Assembly (NCBI GenBank): GCA_030386875.1
Contig: CM059566.1
Coordinates: 38,786,068-38,850,067, forward strand
Source: Morinoia aosen
Lineage: Eukaryota > Arthropoda > Malacostraca > Amphipoda > Talitridae
Length of the DNA: 64,000 bases
Direction of reading: 5' to 3'
The stretch's first letter is position 1, and each line of letters begins with the position of its first letter. Both the position numbers and the translations under genes were made by a program. Below the pieces are notes generated by a model, which ran no database searches, was not told the DNA's origin, and worked only from the letters and a program-made list of their open reading frames with translations. This document shows positions 13,501-24,498 of this stretch, in pieces.

Positions 13501-14829
13501 CATGTGACAGGACCAGTAGCATCTTCACAACCAGCCACAGTTTCTTGAGGGAGGATGTGGCCAGCTGGCTGCTCCAGAAGACATCTAGCCAATCAGTGTC
13601 TTGCTGAAAACTGTTGAAAGTGCTGATCTTCCTCTGTGCCTCATCAAAGAACTCTGAAAACTGGCTCATCACCTCATCGATGTCACCCTGTGGTAGCCTC
13701 TTAGCATCGCTGAGCAGCTGCAGACAGTTTTTCAGCATGGACTTGGTCTTCTCTCTCTTTGTGCGATCCACAAAGACACTTGGCACCAGCCAGCCCATGT
13801 TTCGGGCCAACCCGAACTTCAAAGGTGACTTCTCAACAATCTTCTTGATGACAGCAACAAGGAAATTCTTCACATCATCCCATTGTTGAAAGTCTTTGTC
13901 TCGCAACCACAAGTTGTTGAAAGAACAACTGCCTGGCATGACGATAATTCCTCAGCTCAGTCTCGGCACCGTAACTCTAGTCACACACACACGGGATGGT
14001 CAAGACCGATGATAAAAACTCAGCTCGAAAATGTTCAACAGTGGCGACAGGTCAACAATGGTCCGAGCGAGCGCGTGTCTTCAGTCACACTGAGCGCGTT
14101 TGGTTTCACGTGACGCCTGAGAACCAATCAAAATCGCGGACACTAAAGACGTAGCTGTATCAACTAATCAGAGCCCAAGTAACACTCGAAGGTTACTGAC
14201 AACGCCTCGCTCAACGCGGACCAAACGGAACGAAAATTTTCAACAGTAAAATTTTCTTTTCACGAAAATCCTAAAATTTCATGACTTTCAATGACCATTT
14301 TTAAAATTCCACTACTTTCGAGGCCTTGAATTTTATTTTCGAAATTCAACTACTTTCCATGCTTCTCCATGCCTGTACGCACCCTGTAAAAGGCAGGCAT
14401 TCTAATAACAATAAAGCAGTGAATTTATTAACCAGCAACTTATTAAGCAAGAAACAAAAAAAAGTTAACATTAAATTTAATATTGACCAATTATTTTACT
14501 TAAACTCCAGCTCTCCTTACATTCTCATTTTAATGTCTCTATGAATGTAATTTCATTTAATTATTATCTCATACTTCTCAGCCAGTGAAATTTTCTTGAT
14601 AATCATCAAATTTCCCACTTTGATGCTCCCAGGTATATAAATTAATTTGGAAAATGTAAAATACTCACAAAAATGAGAACCTTTTAAAGGTCTGCCACAT
14701 ATTGATTTATAAATTAAAATTTTTCTTTCACTTGCCTTCTTTCATCTTTTGATCAAGCTCTTCTAGAGTAGGTTCAATCAACTCCCAGCCCTCAGGGCGC
14801 TTCTTGCGAGTCCTCCTTACTTTGGGCAT
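10550..14829 (-). CDS. BUD31: BUD31 / G10 homolog, spliceosome-associated protein (4 exons)
   Basis: BUD31 (G10) is a small nuclear zinc-binding protein of activated spliceosomes, needed for efficient pre-mRNA splicing. Coding exons on the minus strand are 14829-14736, 12648-12539, 11689-11510 and 10600-10550. Together they are 435 nt, giving 144 residues plus TAA, which is the usual length of the animal protein. The product starts [20 protein letters not shown]. It contains [19 protein letters not shown] in exon 2, and the [20 protein letters not shown] and [16 protein letters not shown] blocks in exon 3. It ends with the Cys cluster [12 protein letters not shown]. All conserved Cys and His residues of the zinc-binding part are present. 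Introns 2 and 3 are GT-AG in phase 0. Intron 1 (12649-14735) has a GC donor, AAG|GCAAGT. The nearest GT, four bases further on, would bring a stop into frame at the start of exon 2, so the GC site is the one that preserves the protein. The gene appears intact. Confidence 0.97.
11252..11550 (-). repeat. Diverged tandem duplication covering the end of BUD31 exon 3 and its donor site
   Basis: The segment around 11399-11550, which includes the last 41 bp of BUD31 exon 3 and the start of intron 3, has a second diverged copy at about 11252-11398. The offset is about 156 bp. Both copies share an AAGGAAAAACAA stretch, a GAAATACTTC stretch, the exon end and the donor GTATGT. In the outer copy the exon-like part (11354-11392) still reads [12 protein letters not shown], against [12 protein letters not shown] in the real exon. 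The second copy has no obvious acceptor in front of it, so it is an exon relic or a decoy 5' splice site inside intron 3. Confidence 0.85.
12770..14386 (-). mobile_element. hAT-like DNA transposon, internally deleted, in BUD31 intron 1
   Basis: The element is 1617 bp, with termini CAGGGTGAGTACAGGC on the left and, inverted, CAGGGTGCGTACAGGC on the right. Similarity continues inward through an AAATTCCACTACTTT motif found near both ends. CAGGG-type termini are typical of hAT elements. The flanks share a 6-bp direct repeat, TAAAAG (12764-12769 and 14387-14392), whereas hAT normally makes 8 bp, so the TSD is atypical or eroded. A 305-codon frame lies inside in the same direction as BUD31. The element occupies most of intron 1 without touching the splice sites. 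Confidence 0.85.
13022..13939 (-). CDS. hAT-like transposase, N-terminal stub fused to C-terminal dimerisation region
   Basis: This 305-codon open frame inside the intronic hAT-like element begins [20 protein letters not shown]. That resembles the few residues that precede a BED finger in this transposase group. It then passes directly into C-terminal sequence ([18 protein letters not shown]). The hATC dimerisation block [20 protein letters not shown] lies near residues 140-160. Residues 205-305 are strongly charged, rich in Lys and Glu, and probably coiled coil. The BED finger and the catalytic core are missing, so it cannot catalyse transposition alone. The fusion keeps frame with no stop. 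It could be a recent deletion derivative or a DNA-binding-deficient regulator. I infer the family from motifs only. Confidence 0.7.
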   Translation of the reverse strand: MPGSCSFNNLWLRDKDFQQWDDVKNFLVAVIKKIVEKSPLKFGLARNMGWLVPSVFVDRTKREKTKSMLKNCLQLLSDAKRLPQGDIDEVMSQFSEFFDEAQRKISTFNSFQQDTDWLDVFWSSQLATSSLKKLWLVVKMLLVLSHGQASVERGFSVSKQLTEVNMGENTIVAQRVVMDHIKHVGGISKVDISKKLLFSASQGRQRYQHYLDQKKEEAEKQKKGEKRKRELDEVENLKTKRKRMEESLQALVEDADSFARKAEDKNDLRLLAKSNALRKSAKDKQEQLKGLNAEINDKLNALANA

Positions 14830-15181
14830 GATGGCTAACTTCTAACTGGGCAGTCACCTGGATACAAATCTGTATAAGCAACATTCATTAAGTGCATAAT
14901 TTGTGGAAGCATAATGAGTTATGATGAAGTAAGTACAAGTTCAGTTGAAAATTGCAACAATGAAATAGGCCCTAAGCTGATTTACCAGATCTTAATTGAA
15001 AATTAGATAGGATAATAAATCACAAATTCAAGATAAGCAAGATGAAATGTAACACCAAGTAGAATGATTAATCACAATTTCAAGAAGAACAAGATGAGCT
15101 AGCCTAGCCATGCAAAATTTGAAAAACAAAAGATTTTTTACGCATAACATAAGAAGAACAAAAAGTTACAAAAGAAAATAC
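14830..15181 (-). promoter_or_regulatory. BUD31 5' flank (UTR and promoter region), no defined motif
   Basis: About 350 bp lies between the BUD31 start codon and the upstream MITE. The start context on the minus strand is GCCATCATGCCC. A possible 3' splice site (TGCCCAG) about 24 bp upstream of the ATG would allow a 5' UTR intron, but nothing here proves it. No TATA box or other core element stands out. The 5' UTR and promoter must lie here or across the MITE. Confidence 0.35.
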
Positions 15182-15729
15182 GGTAAATCTGAAGGATATG
15201 TCAGTTGTCGATTTTCCACTTTTTGGTGCCTGAACCTAATTAATTGAATCAAAATAAACAAGTTTTCTTCTAAGCACTTTCCGTCTCAAATGAGTATTTT
15301 ACGATTTATAGCGGTAAGTTTAGTTTCGTCTTTGATGACGAATGCGCTCGAATAAACAGCTACTCATCAATTTTCAAATTTTTGTTGCTTGAATCATGGT
15401 AATAACATCGAAATAAACAACTTTTCTTCTATACACTTTTTTCGTCAAATGAGTATTTAACGAGGTATAGCGGTAGGTTTGGTTTCGTCTTTGATGACGA
15501 TCGCGCTGGAAGCGAGTGCGCATTGCAGTGCTGCTCTCCGACGTGCTCCTTGAATAACTCGCTGCTTCAAACACTGGAGTTGCGGTAAGTCATTTACCGC
15601 TATAACTAATAAAATACTCATTTGAGACGGAAAGTGCATAGAAGAAAACTTGTTTATTTTGATTCAATTAATTAGGTTCAGGCACCAAAAAGTGCAAAAT
15701 TGATGACTGACATATCCTTCAGATTTACC
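15182..15729. mobile_element. 547-bp-family foldback MITE, single copy upstream of BUD31
   Basis: A 548-bp unit is bounded by inverted termini GGTAAATCTGAAGG...CCTTCAGATTTACC. Inside, a module AATAAACAA(C/G)TTTTCTTCTA...CAAATGAGTATTT...TATAGCGGTA occurs twice in direct orientation (about 15262-15335 and 15405-15480) and once inverted (about 15590-15665). It has no coding capacity. Immediate flanks (GAAAATAC and TCAACTTT) do not form an 8-bp duplication here, unlike the copies at 23095-24751, so the flanks have changed or the unit arrived differently. It lies about 350 bp upstream of the BUD31 start codon and could overlap its promoter. Confidence 0.85.
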
Positions 15730-16085
15730 TCAACTTTTAACATGCTGTTAACTTTTAAAATCTCCAAAATTCTATAATAAACAAATAACAATTAGTGCTG
15801 GATGCATTTTACAGCACAAAATTAACATGAGGGTTGACAAAAAGTGACGTCCTTAAAAATGAGGTGGTATTTTGAGACACCAGTTTGCAACTTTACAGCA
15901 CCGAACTTTAACATATTTTCCACTATTAACAAATATTTTGAGGCGTAACATAATTCTATTTGCATACTTTTTAGATTCAACTTGAAAATTTTAGCGCCTT
16001 CAATCACATAAAAAAGTATTATACCACTAAACTAAATTAAAGCCTGATTTTAACAAAACGTTTCATACGTTTTTTCTGTGAACAA
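15730..16085. other. Non-coding spacer
   Basis: About 350 bp of AT-rich sequence lies between the MITE and the 3' tail of LINE-A copy 1. I see no feature in it. Confidence 0.5.
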
Positions 16086-16500
16086 CTACTTGAACTTGAA
16101 CTTGAACTTGAGGGCCGACAGCATTGGGGCCTTTGTAAAGGCCTACAATTCCCTCCACAATTTTCACACCAAGATTTCAGCGCCCGGTACCAGACTTGTC
16201 CACTAAACTACTCAGGATCTACCAATCCTTGTCACAAGCTGCCATTGGATGGCATCACTGGGATAGCCAGTGTGTCAAAACACCATCCCCAGGCATATTG
16301 AGTCATTACTGACCATTCTACCTGACTGGCTCATTCCAGTCACTGTCTCTTACTCCAGGCACGCACAAGAAACATTTTCATAGCTTCAATGATACTCAAA
16401 TTACACTCCTGATCCAATCCAGCAAGACAGCTCATACCACAATCATCTTCAGCATATCTGGCTTACCACTCATTCTCTCCATACTGTTCAAGCACCACAT

Positions 16501-18264
16501 TCATAAAACTTTCTCTCTCTTGCTCATACTACATTCCAGCACAAAATGCTCAATTGTTTCCTCCACTCCACTAATACACTGCCGACATAATCTGTTATTA
16601 TTCTCATTCCACCTCCATGTACGTCTGTTCACACTCAATGACTTGCATCTCACAGCAAACAGTTGACTTCCAAAACTACCATCATAGAACATCTCAAACT
16701 TTGGTGCTTCTTTTTTCATATACCAGTCAAGTGTAGGCTTCCGCATCATGCTAAGCCTCCACTTATTCAATCCATACTCTTTTGTTTGCCTCTCAATCTC
16801 TTTCTTTCACCTCTTGCAGTCCCACTCAAGCCCTACACCTCCAGGATTTATTAAACTCCAGTCATCCACAGGTCTCCCAATTCTAACATGAATAATCTTT
16901 TGCATACTAAGCTTCCTTGCATGCCCCCAACACACTGTCTCCCAATAGCTTACACTCAGATTCCATTCAAAAATTCGCTTTACCCATCTGCTATTCTGCA
17001 TTCTTTCAATTCTCACCTTATAATTCAGCGCTGCTTTCATCATTCTTTCTGAAAATAGGCTCCACCCAAGGTCACCTCTAATGGCTTCTGTAGCTGTCCA
17101 TTTCGGAGCACCCAATGCTAACTGTCCTACCTTATTTTGTATTAAATCCAGCTTTTCAAGATCACTTCCATTCCAGGCAAGAGCAATCATACCATACATG
17201 ACACTAGGTACAGCAACATGCTTCCACATTCCTCCCACACATTTATACTTGTTTGCTCTGTATCTGGCCAAGCTACTTAATCGTCCACTCCACTGCATAG
17301 CTTTTGCCACTTTCTCAACCTTAGTTCTAGTGCATCCATCTTCACTTATCATACAGCCTAGATATTTGTATTCTTTTGTTCTACCTATTCTGATTTCTCC
17401 AATATTCCACAGTCTGTCTATCAGTCTCATCACTATTTATGGTCAATATTGAATATAATGTTGTCAATGAATTTCATAATTTTGTTGGTATAGATGGGTA
17501 ATATAGTCGATTATAAGACGTTTTACAAGAATGACATTCTGCCCGGCGATGCGTTATTTTTGAATTATTCAACTTTGAAGCTGGCTTGTGCGCGCCATGG
17601 AAGCGCGCGCGGCTAGCGTATTTTAATCAATAATGGAAGCTAACCCCCCTATTACAAACGTAAAGAGGTTGGGTCGTGAGGGGTAGCCACAGTTCTTTTA
17701 GTGAAAAGTATAAATAAAGCTTCTAGCCCACCCGTTAGGATGACGATCGCAATCTTGTTTACATTGGCACATAGATGGCGGCGCCCATGGCGGCAGCCAT
17801 TTTCCTGTCGATGTCAACAAACGTCACTAGAAACCTTTATTTATAATTTTTACTAAAAGAACTGTGGCCACTCCTCACGACCCAACCTCTTTACGTTTGT
17901 AATAGAGGTTAGCTTCCGTTTTCATTGCAAAAACAATGACTGTTTTTGCGCAAACAAGGCCATTCAGGAGCGCCGTTCGTATAACTTCAAACTTAAATAA
18001 CTCGAAAACTAAGCATTTCCGGGTACGTTGTCATTCTTGTAAAACGTCTTAAAATCAACTATATTACCCATCTATACCAACGAAATTATGAAATTCGTTG
18101 ACAACATTATATTCAATATTGACCCTATTTATAACCATAACCTTGCTTTTTTCACCACCGAAGTTCATCTTGAAATCTGTACTATATCCGTTCACAATGT
18201 CAAGCATCCTTTGCAGTTCATGTCCACATTCACTAACCACAACCACATCATCAGCATACAACAA
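16501..18264 (-). pseudogene. LINE-A copy 1 reverse transcriptase C-terminal half, broken
   Basis: Fragments read as LINE-A protein: YADDVVVVSECGHELQ near 18230-18264, then DRLWNIGEIRIGRTKEYKYL from 17433 down, then the C-terminal zinc-knuckle-like segment C-x2-C-x8-H-x4-C near 16530-16580. Stops and frameshifts separate these parts (for example around 16800 and at 16501), and the foldback element at 17441-18124 splits the frame. Relative to copies 2 and 3 it lacks several residues near the C-terminus. It is not functional. Confidence 0.85.
17441..18124. mobile_element. 684-bp foldback element with 8-bp TSD, inside LINE-A copy 1
   Basis: The termini are GGTCAATATTGAATATAATG and its inverted copy. 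Arms of about 140 bp pair (17441-17580 with 17985-18124). A second inner inverted pair of about 90 bp (17636-17726 with 17831-17920) contains AAAGAGGTTGGGTCGTGAGG, so the unit can fold into a two-tier hairpin. The TSD CTATTTAT is perfect (17433-17440 and 18125-18132), and removing the unit restores LINE-A sequence exactly as in copies 2 and 3. It has no coding capacity. An 8-bp TSD fits hAT-like or P-like mobilisation, but GGTCAA ends match neither consensus I know. Confidence 0.92.
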
Positions 18265-18411
18265 ACAGCTCAGTCTCTCATTACCAACTTTCAGTCCTAA
18301 GCCACTCCTTCTCAGTCGAACTGCTAATTCTTCTGTTACTTGTTACTTGTTGGAATATGGCGTCCCACCAGTAGAGGCCCGGGCGCCCTTGACCGCTACA
18401 GTTTCAGCAGC

Positions 18412-21400
18412 TCAAATGCAGGGCATCTTGCCCGTGGTTGCCAAGAAAGTGGCAATTGCTTGTGCTGGGAACTTGGGGCTTATAATGGCTTCCCAGGTGA
18501 CTGGCAGTCTTTCTTTGTGGCATGCTTCCAACAAGCATCTTCTTTCTGCTGCATATGCTGGGCACTCCATAAACAGGTGGCGCAGATCCTCTGTTCGATT
18601 GCATCTACTGCACGTAGCGGGAGATGATTTTGTATAAAAGTGCCCATGGCTCAGCAGGCATACCCCCAGCCGGATCCTTGTCACCGCCACTTGTTGAGAC
18701 CTTGAGAGATTTGGTGGTATTGTGTTGCTAATGCAAGGCTTGAAGCAGCGTAGGTGTAGAGGGAGCTTTGCCCAATTGTTTTCCCACTCTCTCCTATAGA
18801 AAAGCTTAATTTTTTCCAGGAAATCCTTGGTGCACAGGGGAATGTCTACTTTGAGCCGTAGGTCGAGTGCTTGTTTTGCCAGCGCATCCGCAGCTTCATT
18901 CCCCTTGATGCCACAGTGGCTTGGGACCCATTCAATTACTATTGATCCTGGAGAGAACTGTACAATCAAGTCTATGATCCACTGGATCAGGTAGTGCGAT
19001 TCGCTCTGCTGTGTGGTCAAGGCTTGGATGGCACTTAGGGAGTCAGTGAAGATAATATGCTTTTTTGGTTGCTTGGATATATATTGTAATGCTATGTAAA
19101 TAGCATATAATTCTGCTGTGAAGATGCTGGAATGTTCTGGGAGCCTTGCTTTCAGTTGGAAATTACAAGAGTAAACACCACAGCTAGCAGCACCACTGCA
19201 CACCGACCCATCCGTGTATATTTGATTGCAGTTGTCGTACAAAGATGCGACCAGGTCCCCAAACACCATCTGCCACTGTTCATTGTTCATTTGATTTTTG
19301 TTGCAGGTCTTCAACTTTTGCTTTATTGGCAGTGTTGGTTTCTTGTAGCGCAGAGACATGGAGACTGTGGGAATATCTTTGTAGTTTACATTGTTTGTCT
19401 TAAATTCCTCCAACAGTCGTCCTGCCACTGGGAGAGGGAGAGGTAGGCTGCTGTACAATGAATAGGGATAGTAATTTAGCATCATCTGTCGAATTGGATG
19501 CTCCTTAATGCTCAGTGTTCTGTATGCATAGGATACCAGTTTCATTCTGCGGCGGATGTTGAGGGGGCATAGATTGGCTTCTACTTCAAGTTTATAGGTA
19601 GGGGTGCATTTGAGTGCACCAATCATTAGTCTGGCAGCAGCATACTGTGTTCAATTTAGTTTATTTAGGTTTGTTATTGCTGCAGTATCATATAAAAAGC
19701 ACCCATAGTCTATTTTTGATAGGATAGTTGCATTATAAAATCGGCATAAAGTTGTATAATCTGCCCCCCACTTGTGTGCTGCAAGAATTCTCATTATCCG
19801 TAACTCTTTCTGGCAACGGTTTGTAAGGTAGGTGATATGATGGGACCAGTTTAGGGCATGGTCAAAAATCATTCCCAAGAATTTTGTTTTTACCACAGTT
19901 TGGATTGGCTGGTTTGCTAGGATCAATGGCTGACCAAACTGTGTTTTCTTTTTAGAAAAGAGCATTGCTTGAGATTTAGTAGGAGAGAAGGTTAATCCCA
20001 ACTTTTGGGACCACCTGTCTATGCTGAACATGACCTCTTGCAGTATTGCATGGGAATCGCGTAGGGTAGGCTGCCTTGTCCATATAGCAATGTCATCTGC
20101 GTACATAGAGTGTGAGAAGTTTGCCTGGTTGTTTGTGAATGAATCATTTATGTAAATTGAGAAGAGAATGGGACTGAGAACGGATCCTTGAGGTAGACCA
20201 TATTTTACTGGCTTTGGGGTGGAGGATTTACTGTTGATTTTCACTGTAATATTTCTATCTTTGATGAAACCTTCTATAAATGCAGCCATGTTGCCAGACA
20301 AGCCTGCTTCTCGGAGTTTGTATAGTAAGCCTTGGTGCCAGACACTGTCAAAGGCCCTGGATATGTCCAGGAATACTGCAGCGCAAGAATTTCCTGTGAG
20401 GAAGCTTTCTCTGACAGTGCTCTCCAATCTGGTTAATGCATCCATGGTGCTGTGACCCGCCCTGAAACCACTCTGTGCAGCATCAAAGAATGAGGTTCTT
20501 TCCAGGTATGTCTGTAGACGTTTAACAATCATTTTTTCTATTATTTTGCATAAACAGTTGGTCAAGGTAATTGGTCGGTAAGAATCAAGAGAGGTTGCAA
20601 TTTTCCCTGGCTTCAAGATGGGTATTACTATCCCTTCACGCCATTGTTTTGGGAAACCGTTTGTGAATATAAAATTGTAAAAGTTAAGCAGGGCATATAG
20701 TTGTTCAGTTTCCAGATGTTTGAGGAATACAAATGGTATACGGTCTGCACCTGGACAGCTGGAGTGCGATGATTGTATGGCTGTCTGCAATTCTGCCATG
20801 GTGAAAGGGTGGTTGTACCATGGTTGCCCACATCTTTGGAAAGGAGAGTTATTTTGTTCCATTGATCTTTGGAATGTTAAAAAATTTACATCATCAGAAA
20901 TTGCATTTTGCTCTGAAAAATGCTTTGCAAATGCATTGGCTATCTCTGATGGGTCAGCTAAAGTTACATTGTCTTTAATAATTATGATTGCTCTTTTTTG
21001 ATTTCCGGTAGAGAGTGAACGGATTCTTTCCCAAACTTTTGCATTTGGGGTTTGTGCATTAATAGATGTCAGGAATGCCGCCCATGACTCCCGTTTTGCC
21101 TCCAGGACCGCCTTTCTGAAAAGAGCTCTCATCTTCTTGTACTGGATCCAGTAGTCTATGTTGCCTAGATGGTTGCGGTACTGTGTTAGGGCCCTGTTTT
21201 TCTTTCGTTTAGCAGCTGCACATTCTTTATTCCACCAAGGCAGACGTCTTCTGTTTAATGTGTTTGATGTTGTTTTCACATGTTCATTGGCTGCCATTAT
21301 AAGAGTCTCTACTACTGAGGAGCATGCATTATCAGGCGTACCAAATGTTGTAGGGATGTGGATAGCCTTCCTGAATGATTCCCAGTCTGCTGATTTTATT

Positions 21401-22092
21401 TTCCAGAAGAGTATCCTGTCAGTGTCCCATTCTACTGATGTGCTTATCAGGATTGGGAAATGGTCACTAGTGTATGGGTGAGGCATTGGGTACCAGTGAA
21501 ACTTAGGAGCAATAGATGGTGCAACAATTGATAGGTCCAGGTGGCTGAAGCTCCCACTGCTGGTCAGGAATGTAGGCTCACCATTATTAAGCAGACATAG
21601 ATTTGAGGCCTCTAACCATTGGTTCAAGAAGGCGCCCCTTGTATCCTCCGCAGATGAGCCCCATGAAGGGTGGTGAGCATTAGCATCAGTACAGATTAAA
21701 TATGGCTTTGGGAGCTCATTTACCAGCAAGGGTAGTTCTGCTATAAGGATGTCATTTGATAGGTTGGGAGGTATGTAAATGTTGCAGATGGTAACACAAA
21801 GGCCCGGTAGGTAGATTTGAGTGGCACATGCCTCCAAAGGAGTTTGGAGATGTACTGGGTTATGTGGTATGTTTGTGCGGACATGAATAGTTACACCTCC
21901 TCCACTTTGATTAGCTCTGTCTCTACGTACTGCTGGAATTCCATACCCAGATAGCTTAGCCTCTATGTTGGGCTTTAGAAAAGTTTCCAGCAAACATATT
22001 ACATCTGCTTGGCATTCACTCAGGAGGGTTTTCAGAAAAGGCACTCTAGTTTTATAGCTTCTGATATTCCACTGTAGAATTTTGACACTCAT
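18412..22092 (-). pseudogene. LINE-B ORF2: AP endonuclease, reverse transcriptase, RNase H
   Basis: This frame of 1226 residues carries one in-frame TGA (19651-19653) after residue 813 and is otherwise open. Residues 1-225 are an AP-type endonuclease (QWNIRS, LLETFLKP, DANAHHPSWGS, SDHFPIL). RT spans about 440-720, with RPITLTNCLCKIIEK, AQSGFRAGHST, FLDISRAFDSVWHQ, GLPQGSVLSPILF and the catalytic YADD at 664-667. After the stop come RNase H motifs YTDGSVCSGAAS, FTAELYAIYIAL, FTDSLSAIQAL and VPSHCGIKGNEAADALA, giving the four acidic positions. The end has a zinc-knuckle-like C-x2-C-x7-H-x4-C. The start codon overlaps the ORF1 stop as ATGA, as expected for reinitiation. With only one visible defect, the element was active fairly recently. 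Confidence 0.93.
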
Positions 22093-23236
22093 TGTGAGGT
22101 ATTAGCAGAGGACAGACTCAAATTCTGTATAAAGTTGTTCATGGTTGTTTCAATATTTGATGCTTGTCCAATTTCTACAAAACATTCAATCTTTTCTGTC
22201 AGCTGAGTGGCCATGCATAGTTTCATTAATATTGGTAATAGCTTTGTAAAGTACATGATTATTTCACTATTCGCTGGGGTTAAACTGTTTGTTGATTTTG
22301 TACTGGTGGCACTTCTTACCTCAGAGCAGGATACACATTGACTTGGGCACTGGGATGCAATGGTCTGTGATGCAGTTATACCATCATTGTAGTGAGCTGG
22401 CTGGTTGTGGTTAGGGTGAGTGTGGGTAGCAAGAGAGAGGTGCATTCTGAGAGGCTCTCCTTGTTGCGGCAGGAGTTATGTTGGGCTTGGGTGATCCAAG
22501 CTGATTCTTGAGAGGAGGGAGTATCATTCAAAAGAGTTGTTACTTCTGGTTGGAGTTGGGCACATTTTGCTTCTTGGTAAAGGGGGAAACTGTGTTAACG
22601 ATGCGCTGTTGTAGCTGTGCTGAAGGTGATTATTGTTTTCTATTCTCATTGCAGTTGTGGCAGGGTTAGGTGTCTTAGGTTCTTCAGAGGCATTGTTTGC
22701 TGTTCTTACTCTTGCTCTAGCTTCTGCAAAGCTTAGGTTTTCCTCAGCAACAAGTAAGCATGCTTTATTTTCTGCTATATAGTGTGGGCATAGTTTGGAG
22801 ATGGCTGAGTGCGGTCCTCTGCAGTTTGGGCATGTTGGCATGGCTTCTACAGAGGAACATTCTGCGTAGGTATGGCCTTTTTTCCCACAGTGCCCACATG
22901 TACTGCTTGTGCTGGTACATTTCTGCCGACAGTGGCCGTACTTGCAGCAATTGCCACATCTAAGAGGGCTGGGTATGAATTTATCAATTTTATAGCTAGT
23001 ATATCCAATTTTTATTTTCTCTGGTGGAGTTGGGCTCATAAATGTGAGCACATAGAGAGGTAGATGGGCTTTGTTTGGGTCTGCAAGCATTTTCGGTAAA
23101 TCTGAAGGAGATGACAGTTGTCCATTTTCCACTTTTTGGTGCTTGAACCTAATTAATTGAATCGAAATAAACAAGTTTTCTTTTATGCACTTTTCGTCTC
23201 AAATGAGTATTTTACGATTTATAGCGGTAAGTTTAG

Positions 23237-23783
23237 GGTAAATCTGAAGGAGATGACAGTTGTCGATTTTGCAAATTGTAATGGCTAAACATGGTTAATG
23301 ACACCAAAATAAGCAAGTTTTCTTCTATGCACTTTTCGTCTCAAGTGAGTATTTTATTAGTTATAGCGGTAAATGACTTACCGCAACTCCAGTCTTTGAA
23401 GCGGAAAGAAATTCCTTGATAGAGTTGTATGGCAATACTGCAATGGCGTCTCGCTTCCAGCGCTCTGTCTTGAAAGACGAAACCAAACCTACCGCTATAC
23501 CTCGTTAAATACTCATTTGACGAAAAAAGTGTATAGAAGAAAAGTTGTTTATTTCGATGTTATTACCGTGTTTCAAGCAACAAAAATTCAAAAATCGATG
23601 AGTAGCTGTTTATTCGAGCGCATTCGTCATCAATGACGAAACTAAACTTACCACTATAAATCGTAAAATACTCATTTGAGACGAAAAGTGCATAGAAGAA
23701 AACTTGTTTATTTCGATTCAATTAATTAGGTTCAGGCACCAAAAAGTGGAAAATCGACAACTGTCATCTCCTTCAGATTTACC
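23237..23783. mobile_element. 547-bp MITE, inner copy 1
   Basis: This complete 547-bp unit sits inside the outer MITE, flanked by a perfect 8-bp TSD AAGTTTAG (23229-23236 and 23784-23791). It has the same inverted termini and internal module order as the other copies. It is inserted in the motif TATAGCGGT|AAGTTTAG|TTTCGTC of the outer element. Confidence 0.95.
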
Positions 23784-23951
23784 AAGTTTAGTTTCGTCAT
23801 TGATGACGAATGCGCTCGAATAAACAGCTACTCATCGATTTTCAAATTTTTGTTGCTTGAAACATGGTATTAACATCGAAATAAACAACTTTTCTTCTAT
23901 ACACTTTTTTCGTCAAATGAGTATTTAACAAGGTATAGCGGTAGGTTTGGT

Positions 23952-24498
23952 GGTAAATCTGAAGGAGATGACAGTTGTCGATTTTGTAAATTTCAATGCC
24001 TTAGAATAGTTCATTAGATCGAAATAAACAAGTTTTCTTCTATGCACTTTTTGTCTCAAATGAGTATTTTATTAGTTATAGCGGTAAATGACTTACCGCA
24101 ACGCCAGTCTTTGCAGCGGAAAGAAATTCTTTGATCGAGCTGTATGGCAATACTGCGATGGCGTCTCGCTTCCAGCGCTCTGTCTTGAAAGACGAAACCA
24201 AACCTACCGCTATACCTCGTTAAATACTCATTTGACGAAAAAAGTGTATGGAATAAAAGTTGTTTATTTCGATGTTATTACGATGATTCAAGCAATCAAA
24301 ATTCGAAAATCGATGAGTAGCTGTTTATTCGAGCGCATTCGTCATCAAAGACGAAACTAAACTTACCGCTATAAATCGTAAAATACTCATTTGAGACGAA
24401 AAAAGAATAGAAGAAAACTTGTTTATTTTGATTTATTTAATTAGGTTCAGGCACCAAAAAGTGGAAAATCGACAACTGTCATCTCCTTCAGATTTACC
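23952..24498. mobile_element. 547-bp MITE, inner copy 2
   Basis: This second complete 547-bp unit lies inside the outer MITE, flanked by a perfect 8-bp TSD GGTTTGGT (23944-23951 and 24499-24506). The target is the second internal repeat of the same motif, TATAGCGGTA|GGTTTGGT|TTCGTC, one base away from the site homologous to that used by inner copy 1. It differs from inner copy 1 at scattered positions, so the two are independent insertions. Confidence 0.95.

Noticed and set aside
22524-23174. Taking the start at 23174 as the true ORF1 start of LINE-B
   Set aside because: The first 27 residues derive from the MITE. ORF1 proper continues across the insertion from the 25511 side.
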